Position numbers and translations under genes: made by a program. A model generated the notes under the pieces. The model did not search any database, was not told where the DNA came from, and saw only the letters and a list, made by a program, of their open reading frames with translations. Below, one piece after another: positions 22,401 through 35,035 of a stretch of 64,000 bases of DNA (position 1 is its first letter; the number at the start of each line of letters is the position of its first letter). This stretch comes from Pteria penguin (lineage: Eukaryota; Mollusca; Bivalvia; Pterioida; Pteriidae): NCBI GenBank assembly GCA_035048485.1, contig CM068583.1, positions 68,684,306 to 68,748,305 of the forward strand. Direction: 5' to 3'.

Positions 22401-22635
22401 CACTGCCATGTACTTCATTGTACAGACTGTGTGTTAACCACTGCCATATACTTCATTGTACAGACTGTATGTTAACCACTGCCAAATGCTCCATCTTACA
22501 GGCTGTATGTTAACCACTGCCAAATGCTCCATCTTACAGGCTGTATGTTAACCACTGTCATGTACTTCATTGTACAGGCCGTATGTTAACCACTGCGATA
22601 TGCTCCATCGTACGGAATGAATGTATGTTAACCAT
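19455..22635. repeat. 38-bp satellite array
   Basis: About 80 units of 38 bp, 'tgtatgttaaccactgccat' followed by 'gtacttcattgtacagac'. A second monomer class has 'aaatgctccatcttacaggc' in the second half. Two large blocks about 1,405 bp apart (near 19580-20984 and 20985-22389) are nearly identical wherever I compared them, so the array was enlarged by one recent big duplication. The array ends in a foldback palindrome. Confidence 0.95.
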
Positions 22636-22698
22636 TATACGGCCCGTACAATGGTTAACATACATTCATTCTGTGCGATGAAGCATATCGCAGTGGTT
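22588..22698. repeat. Foldback palindrome at the edge of the 38-bp satellite
   Basis: An inverted repeat with 48-bp arms, 22588-22635 and 22651-22698, 45 of 48 positions complementary. The centre (TACGG C CCGTA at 22638-22648) is itself palindromic, so nearly the whole 111 bp can pair. The left arm is satellite sequence; the right arm is the same satellite reversed. A (TA)n run follows directly. Confidence 0.9.
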
Positions 22699-23164
22699 AT
22701 ATATATATATATAGTGTAGTAGAGGTCTAATTTTAATAAAATTTTGGGAATTTTAGTTCTAGGTGGCTTAAAATATTGGAATATTAGTAACAACATAAAA
22801 AAATGTAATGGCAGTTTGCCTTGGTATTTTCAAGAAGTTAAGACTGATCAGTTATTGGCGTACAACAGACGACGATTGACAAGACCAATTGTATTAGGTT
22901 TCCCGAGTGACTCAAAGCAGTGTCTAACCCAGTGGGAGATTTAGAAGGAACCAGAGCCCCTTTATTTGCTACAAGCATGAGTAAAACTTCAGATTTGGCA
23001 CCCAAAGTGGCTGAGTATTTTGGCTAATACTAAACTCACATGTGCGCCCCCTCCCTCATTTCGGAAATCCTGGATCCGCCATTACAACCTCTTCGGGTTA
23101 TACTGGTGGGCAAGTATGCCCAACCTGCTATACAACCGGATTATACCGGTGGGTATGTATGGCC
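22699..23164. other. Unique segment between two satellites, possible transposon remnant
   Basis: A 67-codon forward frame (22744-22944) resembles no family I know. The text near 23040-23080 ('gcgccccctccctcatttcg', then 'ggaaatcctggatccgcc') has the look of a mobile-element edge, but no paired terminus was found. A 43-bp unit containing 'ttatactggtgggcaagtat' is repeated one and a half times at 23098-23165. Confidence 0.35.
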
Positions 23165-26100
23165 AACCCTCTACACTAATATTCGCTACAATTTCCCAGC
23201 TCTGCACACAATACAGGATGGGGTTACAGTCCTACACTGGAACTCGCTACATCATCTCTGCTCTGCACACAACACAGGGCTGCGTTACAGTCCTACACTG
23301 GAACTCGCTACAACATCTCTGCTCTGCACACAACACAGGGCAGAGTTAAAGTCCTACATTGGAACTAGCTACAACATCTAAGCTCTGCACACAATACAGG
23401 GCTAAGTTACAACGCTACACTGGAACTCGCTACAACATCTAAGCTCTGCACACAACACAGGGCAGAGTTAAAGTCCTACATTGGAACTAGCTACAACATC
23501 TAAGCTCTGCACACAATACAGGGCTAAGTTGCAACGCTACACTGGAACTCGCTACAACATCTAAGCTCTGCACACGATACAGGGCAGAGTTAAAGTCCTA
23601 CATTGGAACTAGCTACAACATCTAAGCTCTGCACACAATACAGGGCTAAGTTACAACCCTACACTGGAACTCGCTACAACATCTAAGCTCTGCACACAAT
23701 ACAGGGCTGCGTTACAGTCCTACACTGGAACTCGCTACATCATCTCAGCTCTGCACACAATACAGGGCGGAGTTACAGTCCTACACTGGAACTCGCTACA
23801 ACATCTCAGCTCTGTATGCAACACAGGGCAGAGTTAAAGTCCTACATTGGAACTAGCTACAACATCTAAGCTCTGCACACTACACAGGGCTAAGTTACAA
23901 CCCTACACTGGAACTCGCTACAACATCTCAGCTCTGCACACAATACAGGGCTGCGTTACAGTCCTATACTGGAACTCGCTACAACATCTCAGGCCTGCAC
24001 ATAATACAGGGCTGAGTTACAGTCGTACACTGGAACTCGCTACAACATCTTAGCTCTGCACAAAATACAGGGCAGAGTTACAGCCATACAATGGAACTTG
24101 CTACAACATTTCTGCTCTGCACATAATACAGGACTGAGTTACAATCCTATATTGGAACTCGCTACAGCATCTCAGCCCTGCACACAATACAGTTCTGAGT
24201 TACAGCTCTACACTGGAACTCGTTACTACATCTCAGCTCTGCATACAATACAGGGCTGAGATACAACCCTACACTGATACTCGTTGCAATATCTCACTTC
24301 TGCACACAATACGGGGCAGAGATTCATTCCTACACTGGAACTCGCTACAAGATCTAAGGCCTGCACACAATACAGTTCTGAGTTACAGCTCTACACTGGA
24401 ACTCGCTACAACATCTTAGCTCCACACCACAATACAGGGCAGAGTTACAGTCCTATACTGGAACTCGATACAACATCTCGGTTCTGCACAACACAGGACT
24501 GAGTTACAACCCTACATGAACTTTCTACAACGTCTCAGGTCTGCATACAATACAGGTCTAATTTACAACCCTACACTGGAACTCGCTACAACATCTCAGC
24601 TCTGCGAACAATACGGGGCAGAGTTACAGCTCTACACTGGAACTCGCTACAACATCTTACCTCTACTCGGAATACACGGCTTAGTTACAGCTCTACACTA
24701 GAACTCGATACAACATCTCAGCTCTGCACATAATACAGAGCGGAGTTACAGCCCAACACTGGAACTCGCTACAATATCCCAGCTCTGCACACAACACAGG
24801 GCGGAGTTACAGTCCTATGCTGGAACTCGCTACAAGATCTCAGCTCTGTACATAATACAGGGCTGCGTTACAGTCCTACACTGGAACTCGCTACAACATC
24901 TCTGCTCTGCACACAACACAGGGCAGAGTTAAAGTCCTACATTGGAACTAGCTACAACATCTAAGCTCTGCACACAATACAGGGCTAAGTTACAACGCTA
25001 CACTGGAACTCGCTACAACATCTAAGCTCTGCACTCAATACAGGGCAGAGTTAAAGTCCTACATTGGAACTAGCTACAACATCTAAGCTCTGCACACAAT
25101 ACAGGGCTAAGTTACAACCCTACACTGGAACTCGCTACAACATCTAAGCTCTGCACACAATACAGGGCTGCGTTACAGTCCTACACTGGAACTCGCTACA
25201 TTATCTCAGCTCTGTAAACAATACAGGGCGCAGTTACAGTCCTACACTGGAACTCGCTACAACATCTCAGCTCTGTATGCAACACAGGGCAGAGTGAAAG
25301 TCCTACACTGGAACTCGATACAACATCTCGGTTCTGCACAACACAGGACTGAGTTACAACCCTACATGAACTTGCTACAACGTCTCAGGTCTGCATACAA
25401 TACAGGTCTAATTTACAACCCTACACTGGAACTCGCTACAACATCTCAGCTCTGCGAACAATACGGGGCAGAGTTACAGCTCTACACTGGAACTCGCTAC
25501 AACATCTTACCTCTACTCGGAATACACGGCTTAGTTACAACTCTACACTAGAACTCGCTACAATATCCCAGCTCTGCACACAACACAGGGCGGAGTTACA
25601 GTCCTATGCTGGAACTCGCTACAACATCTCAGCTCTGCATATAATACAGAGCGGAGTTACAGTCCTATGCTGGAACTCGCTACAATATCTCAGCTCTGCA
25701 CTTAACACAGGGCGGAGTTACAGTCCCATACTGGAACTCGCTACAATATCTAAGCTCTGCACACAATACAAGGCTGCGTTACAGTCCTACACTGGAACTC
25801 GCTACAACATCTCAGCTCTGCACACAATACAGGACTGCGTTACAGTCCTACACTGGAACTCGCTACAACATCTCTGCTCTGCACACAACACAGGGCGGAG
25901 ATTCATTCCTACACTAGACCTCGCTACAACATCTAAGGCCTGCACACAATACAGGGCTGAGGTATAGTCCTACACTGGAACTCGCTACAACGTCTTTGCT
26001 CTGCACACAATACAGGGCGGAGATTCATTCCTACACTAGACCTTGCTACAACATCTAAGGCCTGCACACAATACAGGGCTGAGGTATAGTCCTACACTGG

Positions 26101-29100
26101 AACTCGCTACAACGTCTTTGCTCTGCACACAATACAGGTCTGAGTTATAGCTCTACACTGGAACTCGCTACAATATCTCAGCTCTGCACACAGTACAGGG
26201 CGGAGTTACAGTTCTATACTGGAGCTCGCTACATCTCAGCTCTGTACGCTACAACAGCTAAGGCCTGCACCTAATACAGGGCTGAGTTACAACCCTACAC
26301 GAACTTGCTACAACGTCTCAGCTCTGCATACAATACAGGTCTAATTTACAACCCTACACTGGAACTCGCTACAACATCTCAGCTCTGCACACAATACGAG
26401 GCAGAGTTACAGCCATACAATGGAACTTGCTACAACATCTCTGCTCTGCACATAATACAGGACTGAGTTACAATCCTATATTGGAACTCGCTACAACATC
26501 TCAGCTCTGCACACAATACAGGTCTGAGTTACAGCTCTACACTGGAACTCGCTACATCATCTTAGCTCTGCACACAATACAGGGCTTAGTTACAGCCCTA
26601 CACTGGAACTCGATACAATTCTCAGCTTTGCACACAAAACGGGGTTGAGTTACAGCTCTATACTGGAATTCGCTACAACATCTAAGCCCTGCACATAATG
26701 AAGGTCTCATTTACAGCCCTACATTGGAACTCCCTACAGCATCTTTCCTCTGCACACAATACCGGGCATACACTGTTACCGCCATACACTGGAACTCGCT
26801 ACAACTTCTCAGCTTTAAATATAATACGGGGCGGAGTTACAGATATACACTGGAACTCGCTACAACATCTCAGCACTGCACACAACACAGGGCGGAGTTA
26901 CATTCCTATACTGGAACTGGCTACAACATCTTAGCATTGCACACGACACAGGGCGGAGTTACAGTCCTATGCTGGAACTCGCTACAACATCTCAGCTCTG
27001 TACATAATACAGAGCAGAGTTACAGCCCTACACTGGAACTCGCTACAACATCCCAGCTCTGCACACAACACATGGCGGAGTTACAGTCCTATGCTGGAAC
27101 TCGCTACAACATCTCAGCTCTGCACAACAAAGGGCGGAGTTACAGTCCTACATTGAAACTAGCTATAACATCTAAGCCCTGTACACAGTACATGGCGGAG
27201 TTACAGCCCTACACTGGAACTCGTCACAATATCTCGGCTCTGCAAATAATACAGGACTGAGTTACAACCCTACACGAACTTGTTACAACGTCTCAGCTCT
27301 GCATACAACACAGGTCTGATTAACAACCCGACACTGGATCTCGCTACAATATCTCAGCTCTGCACTCAATACAGGGCGGAGTTACAGTCCTATACTGGAA
27401 CTCGCTACAACATCTCAGCTCTGCACACAATACAGGGCGGAGTTACAACCCTACACTGGAACTCGCTACAACATCTCAGCTCTGCACACAATACAGGGCG
27501 GAGTTACAGTCCTTTACCTGAACTCGCTACAACATCTAAGCTCTGCACACCATACAGGGCTGCGTTACGATCCTACACTGGAACTCGCTACAACATGTCA
27601 GCTCTGCACACAATACAGGGCGGAGTTACAACCCTACACTGGAACTAGTTACTACATCTCAGTTCTGCACACAACACAGGGCAGAGTTACAGTCCTACAA
27701 CGGAATTGGCTACAACATCTCGGCTCTGCACATAATACAGGGCTGAGTAACCACTCTACACGAACTTTCTACAACATCTCAGCTCTGCATACAATACAGG
27801 TCTGATTTACAGTCCTATACTGGAACTCACTACAATATCTCAGCTCTGCACTCAACACAGGTTTGAGTTTCAGTCCTATGCTGGAACTCGCTACAACATC
27901 TCAGTTCTGCACAACAAAGGGCGAAGTTACAGTCCTACATTGAAACTCGCTATAACATCTAAGCCCTGTACACAGTACATGGCGGAGTTACAGCCCTACA
28001 CTGGAACTCTTTACAACATCTCGGCTCTGGAAATAATACAGGGCTGAGTTACAACCCTACACGAACTTGCTACAACGTCTCAGCTCTGCATACAACACAG
28101 GTCTGATTTACAACCCGACACTGGAACTCGCTACAATATCTCAGCTCTGTACACAATACAGGGCGGAGTTACAGTCCCATGCTGGAACTCGCTACAACTT
28201 CTCAGCTTTGCACACAATGCAGGGCGGAGTTACAGCTCTACATTGGAACTCGCTACAAGATATCAGCACTTCACACAACACAGAGCGGAGTTACAGTCCT
28301 ATACTGGAACTCGCTACAACATCTCAACTTTGCACACAATACAGGGCTGAGTTACACTCCTATGCTGGAACTCGCTACAACATCTCAGTTCTGCACAACA
28401 CAGAGCGGAGTTACAGTCCTACACTGAAACTCACTACAATATCTAAGCCCTGTACACAGTACAGGGCGAAGTTACAGCCCTACAATGGAACTGGCTACAA
28501 CATCTCGGCTCTGCAGATAATGCAGGGCTGAGTTACAACCCCACACGAACTTGCTACAACGTCTCAGTTCTACATACAATACAGGTCTGATTAACAACCC
28601 TACACTGGAACTCGCTACAATATCTCGGCTCTGCATACAATACAGGGCTGAGTTACTACTCTACACTGGAACCTGCTAGAACATCTTAGCTTTGCACACA
28701 ATACGTGGCGAAATCACAGTTGTATACTGGAATTCGCTACAACATCTAAGCTCTGCACACAATACAAGGCTGCGTTACAGTCCTACACTGGAACTCGCTA
28801 CAACATATCAGCTCTGCACACAATACAGGGCTAAGTTACAATCCTATAATGGAACTCGGTACAACATCTCAGCTCTGCACACAATACAGGGCTGAGTTAC
28901 AGCTCTACACTGGAACTCGCTACAAGATATCAGCACTTCACACAACACAGGGCGGAGTTACAGTCCTATACTGGAACTCGCTACAATATCTCAGCTTTGC
29001 ACACAATACAGGGCTGAGTTACACTCATATGCTGGAACTCGCTACAATATCTCAGCTTTGCACACAATACAGGGCTGAGTTACACTCATATGCTGGAACT

Positions 29101-30235
29101 CCTTACAATATCTCAGCTCTGCACACAAAACAGGGCTGCGTTACAATCTTACGCTGGAAGTCGGTACAACATCCCAGCTCTGCACACAATACGGGGCCGA
29201 GTTACAACCCTACTCCGGAACTCGCTACAGTATCTCAGCTCTGCACACAATACAGGGGTGCGTTACAATCCTACACTGGAACTCGGTACACTATCTTAGC
29301 TCTGCATACAATACAGGGCCGAGTTACAACCCTACAATAGAACTCGCTGCAACATTTCAGCTCTGCACATAATACAGGGCTGAGTTACAACCCTACACTG
29401 GAATTCGCTACAACATCTCAATTCTACTCACAATACAACGCTAAGTTACAGTCCCACACTGGAACTCGCTACAACATCTCGGCTCTACATACAGTACATG
29501 GCTGGGTTAAAGCCCCACACTGGTACTCGCTACAACATCTCAGCTCTGGACACAAAACAGTTCTGAGTTACAACCCTACACTGGAACTCGCTACAACATC
29601 TCAGCTCTACATACAGTACAGGGCAGAGTTAAAGTCCTACACTGGCACTCGCTACAATATCTCAGCTTTGCACACAGTACAGGGCTGGGTTACACTCATA
29701 TGCTGGAACTCGCTACAACATCTGAGTTCTGCACACAATACAGGACTGAGTTACAGTCCTAAGCTGGAACTCGCTACAACATCTCAGTTCTGCATACAAT
29801 ACATGGCTAAGTTACAACCCTACACTGGAACTCGCTACAACATCTCAGCTCTGCATACAATACAGGACTGCGTTACAACCCTACACTGGAACTCACTACA
29901 AAATCTCAGCTCTGTACACAATACAGGGCCGAGTTACAACCCTACAATGGAACTCGCTTCAACATCTCAGCTCTGCACATAATACAGGGCTGAGTTACAG
30001 TCCCACACTGGAACTCGCTACAACATCTCAGCTCTACATACAGTACATGGCTGGGTTAAAGCCCCACACTGGTTCTCGCTACAACATCTCAGCTCTGGAC
30101 ACAAAACAGTTCTGAGTTACAACCCTACACTGGAACTCGCTGCAACATCTCAGCTCTACATACAGTACAGGGCAGAGTTAAAGTCCTACACTGGCACTCG
30201 CTACATCATCTCAGTTCTACACACAATACAGGGCT
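23165..30235. repeat. 61-bp satellite array, about 116 copies
   Basis: Units of 61 bp beginning 'ggaactcgctacaacatctc', then 'agctctgcacacaatacagg' and 'gcggagttacagtcctacact' (last part variable). A block of roughly 850 bp near 24500-24700 recurs near 25350-25550. Because 61 is not a multiple of three, each open frame cycles through all three readings of the unit. This produces a family of similar-looking short forward ORFs that I do not regard as genes. Confidence 0.95.
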
Positions 30236-30489
30236 GAATAACAGACTGAAACTCGTGAAGCCTTTCATCTCTACACAAAATACAGGGTTGACTTAGGCCC
30301 TAACCTGAACCTCATTTCAATCTCTGCACACAACAGAATGTCAAATTAAAGGTCTGCCTTGTAACTGGCTACAGTCTCCCGGCGCAGCACCCAATAGAGG
30401 GTGTGTTAAAAACCTTACACTGAAACCCACTATTAGCTATTAATTATGCACTTAGGCCAAATTAAAATCCTGCACTGGACAGCGATAGA
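30236..30489. other. Decayed edge of the 61-bp array
   Basis: Half-recognisable 61-bp units fade out here ('aactcgtgaagcctttcatc', 'gtaactggctacagtctcc'). Nothing else is seen. Confidence 0.5.
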
Positions 30490-30770
30490 GTGTCTATCAC
30501 CCTGCCAGTGTATCTGTATTTTGCTGGTGTATCTGTCACTCGACTAATATATCTGTGTAACTGCAAGTGTATCTGTTACCCTGCTAGTGTACCCGTCACA
30601 CTTCTGTCAGCGTATATATCATCTAACTGTATATATGATATCCTTCTAGTAAATTTGCTATCTCGCTAGTGTCCCTGCTATCTTGCTATTTTGCTATTGT
30701 ATAGATCTATCACCCTGCTGGTGTCACTCTGCAAGTGTATCTGTTACCCTTCTAGTTATCTTATCACGCT
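30490..30770. repeat. Decayed 20-bp repeat, direct orientation
   Basis: Diverged copies of 'gtgtatctgttaccctgcta'-type units, in the same orientation as the large array starting at 31530. Confidence 0.7.
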
Positions 30771-31520
30771 ACAAGCATGGGGACAGATACACAAGCAGAG
30801 AAAGAGGTACACAAACAGACTGACAGATAGACAAGCAGAGTGACAGATACACAAGAAGAGTGACAGTTACACAAACAAGGTGACAGATACACAAGTAGAG
30901 TGAAAGATACACAGGTAGAGTGACAGATACTCAAACAGGGTAACAGATACACAAGCAGACTGACAGATACACAAACAGGGTGACAGATACACAACCAGAG
31001 TGACAGTTACACAAACAGGGTGACAGATACACAAGTAGAGTGACAGATACACAAACAGGGTGACAGATACACAAGCAGAGTGACAGTTACACAAACAGGG
31101 TGACAGATACACAAGCAGAGTGACAGTTACACATACAGGGTGACAGATACACAAGTAGAGTGACAGATACACAAACTGGGAGACAGATACACAAGCAGAC
31201 TGACAGATACTCAAACAGGGTGACAGATACACAAGCAGACTGACAGATACACAAACAGAGTGACAGATACATAAGCAGAGTGACAGTTACACAAGCAGAC
31301 TGACAGATAGACAAGCAGAGTGAAAGATACACAAGCAGAGTGACAGATACACTAGCAGAGTGACAGATAGACAAGCAGAGTGACAGATACACAAGTAGAG
31401 TGACAGTTACACAAACAGGGTGACAGATACACAAGTAGAGTGACAGTTACACAAACAGGGAGACAGATACACAAGCAGAGTGACAGTTACACAGTCAGGG
31501 TGACAGATACTCAAACGCAT
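30771..31520. repeat. 20-bp satellite block in inverted orientation
   Basis: About 37 units of 20 bp, 'gtgacagatacacaagcaga' and 'gtgacagttacacaaacagg'. The reverse complement gives 'gtgtatctgtcac..', the unit seen on both sides, so this block is inverted relative to its flanks. Reverse-strand frames (Cys/Val/Leu/Ser-rich, 20-residue period) are repeat read-through. Confidence 0.9.
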
Positions 31521-31529
31521 TACCAGAAT

Positions 31530-33475
31530 AGCAGTTACACTAGTTAGCTGTCACCCTGCTAGTGTATTTGTCATCCTGCTTATGTGCCCTTTACCCTGCA
31601 ACTGTCATTCTGGTAGTTTATCTGTATCCTGCTCCTGATAGTGTATACGTCACACTCCTGTTGTAAAAGTAACTCTGACAGTGTATACGTCACACTGTTG
31701 GTGTATCAGTAACCCTGACAGTGTTTACGTCACACTGCTGGTGTATCAGTAACCCTGACAGTGTTTACGTCACACTGCTGGTGTATCAGTAACCCTGACA
31801 ATGTTTACGTCACACTGCTGGTGTATCTGTATCCCTGACAGTGTATACGTCACACTGCTGGTGTATCAGTAACCCTGACAATGTTTACGTCACACTGCTG
31901 GTGTATCTGTATCCCTGATAGTGTATACGTCACACTGTTGGTGTATCTGTAACCCTGAGTGTATACGTCACACTGCTGGTGTATCTATAACCCTGATAGT
32001 GTATACGTCACACTGCTGGTGTATATGTAACCCTGATAGTGTATACGTCACACGGCTGGTGTATCTGTAACCCTGATAGTGCATACGTCACACTGCTGGT
32101 GTATCTGTAACCCTGAGTGTATACGTCACGCTGCTGGTGTATCTGTAACCCTGAGTGTATACGTCACACTGCTGGTGTATCTGTAACCCTGATAGTGTAT
32201 ACGTCACACTGCTGGTGTATCTGTAACCCTGACAGTGTATACGTCACACTGCTGGTGTGTCTGTAACCCTGATAGCGTATACGTCACACTGCTGGTGTTT
32301 CTGTAACCCTGACAGTGTATACGTCACACTGCTGGTGTATCTGTAACCCTGAGTGTATACGTCACGCTGCTGGTGTATCTGTAACCCTGACAGTGTATAC
32401 GTCACACTGCTGGTGTTTCTGTAACCCTGACAGTGTATACGTCACACTGCTGGTGTATCTGTAACCCTGAGTGTATATGTCACACTGCTGGTGTTTCTGG
32501 AACCCTGACAGTATATACGTCACACTGCTGGTGTATCTGTAACCCTGATAGTGTATACATCACACTGCTGGTGTATCTGTAACCCTGACAGTGTATACGT
32601 CACACGGCTGGTGTATTTGTAACCCTGACAGTGTATACGTCACACTGCTGGTGTATCTGTAACCCTGACAGTGTATACGTCACACCGCTGGTGTATCTGT
32701 AACAATGATAGTGTATACGTCACACTGCTGGTGTTTCTGGAACCCTGACAGTGTATACGTCACACTGCTGGTGTATCTGTAACCCGGATAGTGTATACGT
32801 CACACGGCTGGTGTATCTGTAACCCTGACAGTGTATACGTCACACTGCTGGTGTATCTGTAACCCTGATAGTGTATACATCACACTGCTGGTGTATCTGT
32901 AACCCTGACAGTGTATACGTCACACGGCTGGTGTATTTGTAACCCTGACAGTGTTTACGTCACACTGCTGGTGTATCTGTATCCCTGACAGTGTATACGT
33001 CACACTGCTGGTGTATCTGTAACCCTGATAGTGTATACGTCACACTGCTGGTGTATCTGTAACCCTGATAGTGTATACGTGACACGGCTGGTGTATCTGT
33101 AACCCGGATAGTGTATACGTCACACGGCTGGTGTATCTGTAACCCTGACAGTGTATACGTCACACTGCTGGTGTATCCGTACCACTGATAGTGTATACGT
33201 CACACTGCTGGAGTATCTATAACCCTGCTAGTGTATACGTCACACTGCTGGTGTATCTGTAACCCTGATAGTGTATACGTCACACGGCTGGTGTATCTGT
33301 AACCTTGATGGTGCATACGTCACACTGCTGGTGTATCTGTAACCCTGACAGGGTATACGTCACACTGCTGGTGGTTCTGTAACCCTGACAGTGTATACGT
33401 CACATTGCTCATGTATCTGTAACCCTGATGGTGTATACGTCACACTGCTGGTGTATTTGACACACAGGCAGTATA
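31530..33475. repeat. 40-bp satellite array, about 45 copies
   Basis: The unit is 'gtgtatctgtaaccctgata' plus 'gtgtatacgtcacactgctg', two diverged 20-mers fused into a 40-bp dimer. Some units lack 'atagt' or 'acagt' and are 35 bp. The first 130 bp are irregular single 20-mers. GTGACGTA (a CRE/ATF-like half site on the reverse strand) occurs in nearly every unit. Confidence 0.95.
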
Positions 33476-34074
33476 TCTGTCACCCTGCTAGTTGATCTTT
33501 ATCATAGCGTATACATGTATCTGCTTGTGTATCTGTCACCTGCTCTTACTTTTAATCTATCTTTAATTTATATTACCATTGAACTGGCGAAAGCTAATTC
33601 ATTCACAAGTGCAAGGGATTTTCTGACACCGCTACGCATGGCATTTTAACTATTTTTGAAGAGAATTTAGTGCTTGCACACAAATTTGTCACTTCTATTT
33701 CAATTAAGTGATCATTTACCGATCCTATCCGTCAATAATCCCCCAAGATCAGCTATATTATACGTAAATCGACAAGCATTCAACGGAATTTATTTTGTGT
33801 GTTTCCTGCATGCCGTTGATATACAACTGATCTTAGGAAATTTTATTAATACTATACAGTAAGTACCCGGTAAATGATTACTTCATTGAATACAAGTTAA
33901 AAATTTGTTTTATTGTTAATATATGCAGCTGAATGTTTTGTGAAAGAATCGTCTCTCACCAAGGCCATCCAATAAAATTCGTTTATGGTCTGAGAATCCC
34001 AGACCATCTGTTACCATCCTAGTGTATCTGTCTAAAGTCAGCAGTTTTCTGTAAGAGGTGTGGACATGTTCACC
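33476..34074. other. Unique spacer
   Basis: No supported gene. A 62-codon forward frame at 33674-33862 is unremarkable. A short hairpin with stem GAGGTG/CACCTC lies near 34054-34076. Confidence 0.4.
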
Positions 34075-35035
34075 TCTAAACAACTGCCGTCATGATACTA
34101 GTGAAAAAATGGCCATCATAGTTCTGGTCAAACAACGGCCATCATAATGCTGGTGAAACGTTGGCTACAATAATACTGATGAAACAATGACCACCTTAAT
34201 GCTGGTGAAACTGTGACCACCATAATATTGTTAAGAAAATGTCATTATGCTGGTGAAACACTGGTCACCATTATACCGGTGAAACAACAGCTATCTTAAT
34301 ATTGTTGAATCAATTACAGCCACTATAATACTGGTAAAACAATGAAGATCATAATACTGACGAGACAACTGCCATCATAATACTGGTAAAAAACCCCAGT
34401 CACTATAATACAGGTAAAAAAATGGCCACCACAATACTCGTGAAACAATGGCCACCACCATATCATTGGTGAGACAACAGCCATAATACTGGTGAAAAAA
34501 ACAGCCACTACAATTCTGGTGAAACAATAGCCACCACAATACAGATGAAACAATGGCAACCACAATACTGGTGAAACAATGGCTATCACAATACTTGTGA
34601 AACAATGGCCATCATATCACTGGTGAGACAACAGCCATCATAATACTGGTGAAACAATAGCCACTACAATACTGGTGAAACAATGGCCACCACAATACAG
34701 GTGAAACAATGGCAACCACAATACTAATGAAACAATGATTATCACAATACTTGTGAAACAATGGCCATCATATCACTGATGAGACTACAGCCATCATAAT
34801 ACTGGTGAAACAACATCCACTACAATACTGGTGAAACAATGGTCACCACAATACTCATGAAACAATGGCCACCACAATACTGGTGAAACAATGGTTATCA
34901 CAATACTTGTGAAACAACAGCCACTGCAATACTGGTGAAACAATGGGCACCATAATACTCGTGAAACAATCATATCACTGGTGAGACAACAGCCATCACA
35001 ATACTGATGAAACAATGGGCACCATAATACTTGAT
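34075..35035. repeat. 26-bp tandem array, about 35 copies
   Basis: The unit is 'ggtgaaacaatggccaccac' followed by 'aatact', with many substitutions and small indels. The reverse-strand ORFs are read-through. Confidence 0.9.

Noticed and set aside
22744..22944. 67-codon ORF (MGILVLGGLKYWNIS...) between two satellites
   Set aside because: Could be a transposon fragment but no family motif or paired termini; not enough to call a gene.
23020..29982. About twenty forward ORFs with ALHTIQG / ELATTSQLC phrases
   Set aside because: All are the 61-bp satellite read in rotating frames.
30764..31434. Reverse-strand Cys/Val/Leu-rich ORFs that look like membrane segments
   Set aside because: A 20-bp repeat read-through; hydrophobicity comes from the repeat's codons.
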